Both the position numbers and the translations under genes were made by a program. 64,000 nucleotides of DNA from Antedon mediterranea (lineage: Eukaryota; Echinodermata; Crinoidea; Comatulida; Antedonidae), in NCBI RefSeq assembly GCF_964355755.1, contig NC_092674.1:2795001-2859000 (forward strand), in the 5' to 3' direction. Of the stretch, positions 49,701-59,200 are shown piece by piece; positions within the stretch are counted from its first letter, which is position 1; every line of letters begins with the position of its first letter. Below the pieces are notes generated by a model. That model was not told the origin of the DNA, did not search any database, and was given only the letters and a program-made list of their open reading frames with translations.

Positions 49701-50214
49701 ATGTTGATTGTAATATCTATTTAAATCAAAATTAAAACGGCTAAAACATAAATAAAACTGAAAACAGGCGGTGTCTCTTTTTTTATATAAAGCATTTACG
49801 TAAGCAGCAACCTGATTATTTACGACCGATGTTGCCGATGAGTGAAAGAGATTAGGTCACAAAAGTCACTGAGATGCCCACAGCATATTCAAAGTAAAGT
49901 AGAATAAGCCTTTCACTAATGTTATATATGTTTAATTTTTTTTAACCAAATGTTTTAAATATTTTTATATCGTAGGCCTACTATGAAATACACTGAAAAA
50001 AAATTCCTATTTACGAAATAAAGTGAAATGGAAATGTAAATTGTATTGATCTAACGTAAAAGGTAGCATTCTTACTACAATTGTTACAATTTTTAAAAAC
50101 ATTGTTGTTGTTTCCTTCAAGACATATCTCTAGTGGTGAAATCGTCACTTTATTACCAACTTTAGTATAATGAACCACAGGTTCGGGTGGACTGCTGCCA
50201 TCTTGATCTGACAT
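43761..50214 (-). CDS. SAMD9-like copy B: TRADD-N-like/SAM/SAM/STAND NTPase
   Basis: Exons (minus): 50214-50076, 49716-49264, 48882-44048, 43853-43761; phases 1,1,0; 1,839 aa ending in TAG. Residues 1-50: Asn-rich, NNNNVFKNC. About 75-190: TRADD-N-like helix/strand segment (GSLEITVAVHDTYALEKLME). SAM-like 1 about 207-272 (EWDRNRVREWL). SAM-like 2 about 288-350 (AGLPPIHAEKFANMDMTG). Acidic then Lys-rich linker to about 560. SAMD9 core: region about 590-850 (KWKAVFDFD, LVIFILLPNN); P-loop QPGAGGSTVVKH at about 908-916; Walker-B-like LPLVIVSDN near 963; TPR-like helices about 1100-1500; C-terminal module about 1635-1740 (VHFFLGNGKG, VFYIGFSWGGPVAYYVK), as in vertebrate SAMD9/SAMD9L. Those are cytosolic interferon-linked antiviral and growth-restraining proteins. 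The AlbA_2 nuclease region is not recognisable. The exon 1 donor (TGTA|GTAAGA) was chosen because it alone keeps frame. Confidence 0.88.
48920..48995 (+). mobile_element. 3' fragment of the S1 SINE subfamily
   Basis: GATTAATTTACCATTAGTAA, TTCTTGGCCACATGTGCC and CTAAATACATTTTT, then AAATAAATAAATAAA, match the 3' end of the SINE at 38186. The head is missing. It lies in the intron between exons 2 and 3 of copy B. Confidence 0.7.
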
Positions 50215-50300
50215 GGTGTTCTACTCCAAGATCAGGCTAAATCCTAAAGAGAAAAATGATGAATGTGAAAAAAAGTTGATGCTATCCATGTTTTAGTTAC
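50215..50300 (-). promoter_or_regulatory. 5' UTR splice acceptor of SAMD9-like copy B
   Basis: TTTTTCTCTTTAG|GATTTAGCC lies about 30 bases above the ATG on the minus strand, so an upstream non-coding exon is probable. The leader GAACACCATG is shared with copy A (40372-40381). The promoter itself was not located. Confidence 0.4.
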
Positions 50301-50889
50301 GCCTTAGATATAAAATTCAAGTCAATGAAATGTACTAAAATAGAAATGTGTTATGATACAATATAGTGCGTATGCATGGCGTTTATTATTTTTTCCAAAC
50401 GATGGTCTATGGGGGAGTTTATTCGAGGGGCGTTTATTGAATACGGTAGGCCAACAATAATGACACATCAATACCAAAGATTGTACAGCGGCGCTATACA
50501 ATCTTTTTCAATACAATTAAGCGACTAGTAACTATAAGATATCAATACGCCAATATGTTTTTTCTGTAAATTGATATAGGCCTTACGCACTTAAAAAAAT
50601 ACATTACATTTAAATACCAATATTCCATACCAAATTGAGTCATCATATAACAAACAACAACATAACAAACCAAATAGGCCTATATCAGTGGTAATCATGG
50701 TAAAAGTTCACTTGTTCCGTCAGAAACCACTGCACAAAATGTCGTATTCTCATTATATGACATAACAACCTTTGTGCTGCAGCAGACCGATCGATTTATC
50801 TGATGAGACTTGAAATCGGAAATTCCAAAGTTCTATTGTTATAATAATACAGCACCAAAAATGTTGTAGCGCCACCAAGTTAGTTAGTT

Positions 50890-51732
50890 ATTGCAAAGAA
50901 TATATCACAAGAATGAGTAATCCGCGATTTTCCCTGTAACAGTAATATTGTCCATGTGGTAGGGCGCCGTCATAAGTGTGGATGTATCTGGGATGTATAC
51001 AACTTTTTGTGAAGGTTTTACTATATCAAAGGCTGGACCACCGGAGTATTTTCCGATGATAAAAATGTTATCAACTACATGCCAACATCATGTTAAATAC
51101 TATTTAGATATTTATTTGTTCGTTTTATGCAATTTATTTAGTAAAAACTGCCGTATAAACAGTTTGCTTTATCAACCGGGCGCTACGATAGCGTGACCGG
51201 GCGTGTTGGTGTTTACGCGTTTTCACGAAGGATAGTTTAATAACATTCCTATATTTAACTTGTTTCTGGTAAAACAAATAAATGTTAATGACATTTAACA
51301 TTTTCTCCTTTTAATAACATGTGTTTTATACTAATTTATATCATAAAAACAATACTTAATTTACCGGGCGTAGAGTAGTACACGGCAATGGTAAAGAATA
51401 GGCCGTGCTGAGTAATATTCGTTGATTTTTGGTGTTGCTGTGTTAGGCCTTTTTTGTGAACTAACTTAGCATGTTAGTAAATAATTGTCTGTAAAAGTGA
51501 ATAAACACTAGTTTGTTAATAAATATGTATTATAAAATAGTTTACAATTGCAAAAACTACCATCATAATTCTATTTAATGTGACATGTATCATGTCTATT
51601 AAATCAAGTCTTATTTAGTATGTATACATCCGCCCTTATAAGGGCGGGCATCACTCACTGGAGCTCTCTGTTACAAATTTCTCATGCAAAAATCGCGGAA
51701 TACTCATTCTTGTGATATATATTCTTTGGTTA
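50890..51732. mobile_element. 0.84-kb inverted-repeat element
   Basis: Left end CAAAGAATATATCACAAGAA continues with TGAGTAATCCGCGATTTT. The right end is its inverse (AAAATCGCGGAATACTCATT, then CTTGTGATATATATTCTTTG). The arms are about 60 bp, and further inside GGGCG/TATACATCC words also pair. No transposase frame. Upstream of SAMD9-like copy B. Confidence 0.7.
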
Positions 51733-51782
51733 TTGTCATTATTATTATATACTAGTATTACGAATTAATAGACGCTTACTAT

Positions 51783-51854
51783 ATAACTTTACAATAAAAT
51801 GTAATGACAAATGATCTTCTTGTTTTTTGTCATTAAATTTTATTGTAAAGTTAT
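51783..51854. repeat. Short hairpin, 72 bp
   Basis: ATAACTTTACAATAAAAT and AATTTTATTGTAAAGTTAT, flanking TGACAAATGATCTTCTTG, form a stem of about 30 bp with few mismatches and a loop of about 10-15 bases. Confidence 0.75.
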
Positions 51855-53807
51855 ACTAGTAATTATTGTACTTATATCATATTTGTTTTAATTTCCTGAA
51901 CATTGTTCGGTTTTGTTAAACTTGAACGACATTATGATCAATAACATTGTTATTCGTTCCTTCATTTACTTTCAAAGGCCTGAAGCCAACCATAGATTCT
52001 TTCCTTCATTAGGTCTAACAGTACGGTATAACATATTTTGCAATCACAATGTCAATAACCAAATCTGGTTTTTTTTTACAACATTTTTTTTCAAAAGCAA
52101 TGATGAAGCAAACCAAATGTCGTGTGAAATAGTGACGCTAAATCAAAAAGAGTCGTTTTTTTTTTTAATATTGAAGAGTCGTTTTTTAACTTTTCATATT
52201 TTTATAAACCAAAAGTTTTGCAAATGTACATGATTTTTTTAGATTGTACCTACGCTGAATTTTTAACGTTTTACCTTTTACACAATCAGAATGTTTAACT
52301 TTTTAACTTTTGTACAATTAGAATGTTGAGATAGAAATTTGTATTTTTAGAACACTTATTAACATTTATTATAGCATATTTTTTGTATTTTTCTAAATTT
52401 GTTAAATCTCGGTTTTATTGTATCGTTCAAGTTGACAGGGGCTGGTCAAGCACATCACAAGATGACAGTTTTATTACTTTTGCTTTTCCGCTACTCCCCT
52501 GTTATACTTATATGGGTTTTTTATATGTAGAAAGATTGAAAATAATAAAAATAAAATATCTCACAAAAATGTAAATTTGTTGCTTCAAAAACAGAACATT
52601 ACAAGGTTGATGGTAAGTAGTATTGTCGTATTTTCACTAAAAGTATCATATAAATCTATTCAATACGATTTACAGCATTTCATAGTTCTATGAGGGATAT
52701 GTATTTTTACATATCTTGTTTATTTTTTTAATAATACTAATTTTCAATTTGTGATTTTATATTTATTGTAATTTCCTTTTTGTATTGCTGAACAGTTGGA
52801 ATTGTTTGAAATGCCCATATGTTATGAGAGGTCATGTTTTTTGTTCATAAATAGGAAAGAGTGAATATAGTTTGATGCACGTGCCACGTGCATAGACATC
52901 CTCAGATTGTTATAATCCATAGAATTATTGACTTTAAAGATGCAACTCTCTTAGTCCATCGTCTCTCTATATCTTTCTTGCAATTGTAATGTAAGGCTAT
53001 ATATTATTTATTAATGAAAAAAATGCCATGTTTTACTAATCAACAACATGGAAGATGACATCTAGAAAAGGACATACAATATTTGTAATAAGAAAATAAT
53101 TTGATATATTTGATGATCGGAGTTTCATTTAAGAAAAGCAAAGATATTATGGAGCGGCTACTCCTAAATATACACTATAGGCCTATGGGCCTAGGCTACT
53201 TATAAGTACCCTGTATGTAGTTTAAAATTATAAATGTTAAGTGATCTTGCGCCCATAGCCTGCCACATTTCGATAGTCAATATTGATATTGACCGGACGT
53301 GGTTCCACAATAACTGTATATGAAAATATAGAGTGGATAGAACATAAATGCATTCAAAATTTACCTTAAACTATTTTTGAAGAATTGAATCGGTGGATGT
53401 GTAATCGTTGTATGATTGTTGGTTTAAAAATGTTCGATAAAGTGCGTTTGAGTACCGGTATAGAATAAAATGCTTGCGTTTCTTCGATGTGCGTGCGTAA
53501 CGAAGTGACGTGTGTAAATACTATATATGTATATATCGTATATTTCAATTCAATCAAAGATTCTTGTGTTATAAGTTCTTTGATTCAATGTATTTGTCCA
53601 CACCAAAAATACATGAATAATTATATAAAAATATAAATTCAACTTTACAAATTGGCATATAGCCTAATTTATATAACACCTATATAAATTCCTGTCATTT
53701 GATTGGACGAATGTGGGTCACATGGCGTGCAATAGTACGCACTATTCAACGATCGTTAAATAGTACTTTTTGAAAAATTTTTGTTTGTTATTTAGATGTT
53801 ATATAAA

Positions 53808-53970
53808 ACAAATAATGAATGTTTTGTATTCGTGTAATGGTACAAATAATGGCACTTGGTGAATGATGAAAGGTTATATCAACTCGGCTTTGCCTCGTTG
53901 ATATAACCTTTCATCATTCACCTCGTGCCATTATTTGTACCATTGCACTCATAAACATTCATTATTTGTA
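53808..53970. repeat. Near-perfect 163-bp hairpin
   Basis: The arms from ACAAATAATGAATGTTTTG to GATGAAAGGTTATATCAAC and back pair over about 75 bp, with a small mismatch zone near the outer end. The loop TCGGCTTTGCCTC is at 53884-53896. Palindromic MITE or long hairpin; it could be transcribed into a hairpin RNA, but no promoter is visible. Confidence 0.85.
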
Positions 53971-54956
53971 TAATAATTATCAAGTCAAGTCATCAATATT
54001 ATTAAATGACAATGAATGTCAATGATTTTAAAATATATCTGAATTGTTCTAGTTTTTCGACTGCCTCATTGTGCATAAATGATATATTCACTTTTAGTAT
54101 CCTTTTGAGTAGGCCTAGAATAAAGTCTATAAAAATAAGTGGTTACTTTTTCTGTTTTTAAGTTTTGCTTAAAGGTCGAACAATAAGTGGAATAATAAGT
54201 GATTATTAAAAACAGTAATATTGTAAACTGTATAACAAATAAAGACCATTTCCGGAGTTTCCTAGAAAGGATTAAATGAAAGGTTGTTGAACTTGAACGA
54301 TATCATGATCAAACAATGCTATTTGTTCCTTTATTTCACACTTATAAATGCCTACTAAGCCAACCTATAGAAATAATGTTATCATTGGTTAGCTGGGCCA
54401 TGACGGATTTTCTTTCCTCCATCCATAGTTAAGCCTATATTCACATTGTCATTCTTGGTTGTCTTTGTACGCAACGCAACGACGTAGGCGCAACGCACGT
54501 GAGTTGACCGTTTTAGACTATCTTTTGTTGCAAATGCTATTCATATTTTTAATTCACGATTTAAGAGAAGTTTGTAATTCCGATGCCTTCACTATTCATA
54601 CCTGTACAGTATATTATAAATATTTTTGTGTAATTTGTTTTTAAGTATTTTAAATATGTTATGGTCTTTTTATATTTTTATTCTTGCCAAGGAAGACAAT
54701 TTTCATAATGTAATTTTACTTATTCTATGACAAATAAAATTGTATCTATCTATCTATTCCAGTGATCCATCGCGTCGTAACGTAGCAGACCAAATGTCGT
54801 GTGAAATAGAAACAAAAAGTGACGCTTCATCAACATTTATTTCAAAAAATGTAAATTTGAGGCATATTATAACAACATTAATATACCTATAAATCTATTT
54901 TACAAGAATGTGGTAACGTTTTGAAATAATAAATTTATTCTGCACTTTCACGTTGT

Positions 54957-55151
54957 TTGAAAACAATGCGAATTGTTTATTTGCTTCAAGTGTTCTGCTT
55001 TGTAATTCACCAAATAATACTACAATTAAAAACTCTGGAGGAACTGTTTAAAACGGGGCTACATAAAATTTCAGAACTGATAAGTTCAAAGGGATTTGAC
55101 ACGACACCGGTTAATTCGAAGAACCGCGGAAGTAGCGGCTCAAGTCGTTGA
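54957..55151 (+). CDS. Doubtful small secreted peptide ORF
   Basis: A 64-codon frame starts MKTMRIVYLLQVFCFVIHQ, which looks like a signal peptide. It is followed by about 43 polar residues with a Ser/Gly/Arg-rich end and a TGA. No cysteines, no known family, no visible promoter or poly(A) site. It sits inside a duplicated block whose other copy (52.3-52.6 kb) has no equivalent frame. Could be chance. Confidence 0.2.
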   Translation: MKTMRIVYLLQVFCFVIHQIILQLKTLEELFKTGLHKISELISSKGFDTTPVNSKNRGSSGSSR

Positions 55152-56222
55152 ATAATGTATACTATTATGTGTGTATGTGAATGCTGTTGTCATTACGGGT
55201 TGTTGTTGTGAATACATTACAAGGTTGACGGTAAGTCGTACAGTCGTATTTTCACTAAAAGTATCATATCAATCTATTCAATATTCAGACGATTTACAGT
55301 ATTTGATAGTTCTATGAGGGATATGTATTTTTACATCTCAATAGTCCTCCTATTGTTCATATACTGTGTGTAAAGTTTAATGTGTTTACCGGTTCTTGGT
55401 TGTATACAGATTCGTGTTATCCACTTTAGCAATATGGGATTGGCTTCCGCTGTTCACAGTTCATAACTGGGGTTGACATTGTACAATAGACGGGATATAA
55501 GAAGTTAGGCCTATCTACTAAGGGTAAGATATCTATTATACAATATTGAATTTAATATAATATATAACAACGGCGTCTGTACCAGTAAGTGGGGATGCAA
55601 CTGAACGGCTTGGAACTAATTACTATCTCCATAATAATTGATCTATTACTGTAGTATTTATAATGTAGTAATATTTAACCACTTTTGATTTCAAATCATC
55701 AGAATCAAAATCGTAAATCATGATCATTCAGCCTCACGTTGAAGGAAAGTTGTAAGCGGCATAATAAATCTTACATCAATTTAAAAAAAAAAACACTTTC
55801 TAATTTATAAAGCTAATGTCAGACTGCAGATTGGAAAAAAGGGTCCTATAAAATACTCATAATAATATACTCATAAATAAATAAAAGTAGAAAACATTTA
55901 ATGAGGGTGATGTGTGGTTGGTGTTTTTTTAAAAGAAAATGGAAACCTTCCTTTATCACCTCTAGTCCTCGATAATACATTAATTGCTGTTGTAAATTGT
56001 TGGTGACATTAACGTGTGCATTATGTATACGAATTCATGATTAATTAACAATATGCTCAACGAATTCACGTCATAATTAGATGACTTAAAGTGGACACCA
56101 TGATAGATGACATTTACGTACTTGCGTGGGCCTATATTAAAAGCATGTACATGACACCGAAACATAATGCTTACATTCACAATTATGTTTCTTTATATTT
56201 ATTAGAATCAAACTAAGATAAA

Positions 56223-59200
56223 ATGACGGCACATCGTCATAGCAACTATGTTGAAGTACTGTTTGTGTTGCTAGTTGTCTTAGTAGTAACAGTTGTTGCA
56301 GATGACGTTTGTGATAGGACAACACCAATAGGTAACTTACTAAATCTTGTTTCCCACTAGGACGCAACGCAAGGACGTTAGCGCAACGCAAGTGATTTTA
56401 CCAGTGAAGAGTGACATATTTGTTTAAACTCTTCCCTGATTTGACTAATCATGACGCAATGGATTATTTGAACTGCGCTTATGATTAGTCAACTCGCTTG
56501 CGTTGCGCTTACGTGGTGCGTTACGTCCTAGTGAGAACCTAGCTTTACTGGGATATAGCATTGATGTGACTATTGATAGTGGAAAAAATAGGATTTCCGT
56601 CGATGGGGTGGACAATGAACGAGTAGCCCTAAGTGATGGTGCCGGGACGTAATTGACCGGTGACGGGTATTGATAAGTGGCAAAAATCAACCTGACAATG
56701 AAATGGCGTCGAGTGACAAAAATGACAATAACATTCGAATTCAACAAATTGCATTATTTAATAAAATTAACCAATTTGACGACGGCGCTGATATCATGAC
56801 GATGGCTACAGCAGAACCGTACACTTATGTGTAGGTCTCACGTAATGCGACATGACGTCATTCCACACTCATAGATACAGGGCACCATGACCCCTTTCCC
56901 AGTCAGTCTTCGCTGTTGATGACGGACGGAGACAAATGAATGCAATGACGAAGAAAAATACCGTTAAGGCCAATTTACACAGACGAGCGGCAACGGTAAT
57001 AAAATATATAATCTATGTTATTCCTTATGACCATTTACACACAACGCTTAGGATAGATACATCATTATTCTACGTGGGACAAGCTACGCGGTTCCGCTTA
57101 CCGTTACCGGTCGCCTGTATAAATTGGCCTTTAGTGAAATAATACTGATTCTTATTTCTCAAGGTAACAAGTTATCATTCTACGCAACACAGAAGAGTAC
57201 ATATGTTGAAATAAGAAAGTACTTCTACATTAAATGTTGTGCACAGTGGTATGATACCATTGAATGGTACAAGGATGTGATCAGTCCATCAACCCGTATC
57301 GGTCAAAGGTCAATACCTAGTGGCTGCAATCATTGTGGTGTCCAGCACGCCTTTACGTTCAAAGAGAATGGACAAGTGTTGAAAGTGAGAGAAAGTGTTA
57401 AAGACTACCATACGGGAACTTATATTTGTGTTATAAGAAATGGGACGGTTAATGAGACTTTCAAACAAGATGTAACAGTACAACGTAAGTCATCAGAATT
57501 GGTATTTTTTTTATTCTATTCAAAAGGTTAACCCATATTTAAAATGCATTTTCATTTATGCAGAGAATATATAAATAAATAAACAAGGTCATATACATGG
57601 CTGCAGTCGCGTGCTCAAGTTAGTGTTTACCACCGACCAACCGACCGACATGAGCTGTTGTAGAGTCGCATTGCACGCGACTAAAAACAATATTGAACAG
57701 AAAAATGTAGACGTGGCGCGTGTAAATGTTCATTTAGTTCATCCTTCCTATCTTTAATTTAATCAATGTGCTTTCGTCCATTTAGCTATAAATAATTTAC
57801 AATCATCTACAAACCTGACACTCGCTAACGACGAATGTGAACTGAACGTGTATGCGAATATTGGTGACAACACAACAATTTGCTGCACGTTCTCACAGTT
57901 GACGCTGGATTTTGACATACGATGGGAAAGAACGATAAATGGTACAGAATTCATCCATCTAATCAAATCCGAAGGAACTAAAAAGGAGTTTGAATATACG
58001 ACATTTGTTGCGTATACAACTTACTTTAAATCGTAAGTATTGTATAAAATATTAATATTATGTTTAAAAATACAGTAACCTCATGAAAGCGTGTACAGTA
58101 GGCCTATTACACTGACAACCAATTTTAAGCAATTGCTAATCATGTTCTCTTCACATAGGCCTACACCGTGCATAAACCACGCCTTTTAGTTTCACGCGTA
58201 TAGATTTGTGATTGTTATATTATTACCAAGCAGTTGTCAATAAAATGAACGCAGTGGTAATATGATGTACTGAATTTCAATTTGAATATGGGGTTCTTTT
58301 TGTGTAATGCCACCTGAATGCGATATAATATCCGTTATAGTGGCACAAAAATGATTTAATGACCTTCCCGACGAAATTAAAATGGCACCTTCAAAAAAAA
58401 AATTTTCTTTTAAACTTAAACAAATTCTACTCGATAAATAACTTATAATAATAAATGAACATATATATTCTGGTTTTTCTGTGCTTTCATAGTATTTTAT
58501 TATTATTAACTTGTCGTTGTCTTGTTTTGTTTCTGTTTGTTCAAACTTCAATATGATTACAACTTCTTAACTGGTTACCCGTCACAAGTTTTTTTTTGTT
58601 TTGTTATTCTTTCTGGGTTTTTTGCCTCTTAATTATTTATATTTAAATTGTTATTTTGTTTACTTTGAAAGATAAGAAATAAATGTTATGATGATGATGA
58701 TGATTGTTTGTAGGCTAGTAGTGACGTATTCATTGTGTCTACAGGTCTGCCTCCTATTGTCTTAAATAAATTATACAGTATAACCATGGAGTTATAAATT
58801 CCATGGTATAATAAAAAATAAGGGATGCAGTTAAATACAGGTGTTGTAACTTCCTTAGGAAGGAAGTAGGTAATGCATAGAGGAATATAATAATACCTCC
58901 ATGGGTGATACTCAGATTCCCACTTAGAGAACCAACGTAAGTGATTTGACCAATCACAAGTGATGGATCATTCGAATTGTCGCTTATGATTGGTCGATTC
59001 GCTTTCCTTGCGTCTATAATGCTTGGTTCTCACAATAGACGCAACACAAGGACGTAACTTAATGAAGTAATTTGACCAATCACAAGCGATGGATTATTCG
59101 CATTGTCACTTGTCGTATACCGGCAGTCAACACGCTTGCGTTGCGTTTACCTATTTGCGTTGCGTCTTTGGGAACCAAGCTTAAGTTGAGAGAATATCTT

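Larger units (their letters stand above)
51925..55350. repeat. Diverged local segmental duplication
   Basis: Blocks at 51925-52170 (AACTTGAACGACATTATGATC; CCAAATGTCGTGTGAAATAG) and 52599-52720 (CATTACAAGGTTGATGGTAA; AGTTCTATGAGGGATATG) recur in the same order at 54290-54830 and 55213-55345. A segment of about 0.8-1 kb has therefore been duplicated 2.4-2.6 kb apart. LINE-like tails (54600-54760) and AT-rich filler separate the blocks. No shared ORF. Confidence 0.65.

Noticed and set aside
50056-50062. Alternative donor TTTTAC|GTTAGA for exon 1 of SAMD9-like copy B
   Set aside because: It would be phase 0 and throw exon 2 out of frame. The GTAAGA donor at 50075 keeps frame and matches the copy A structure.
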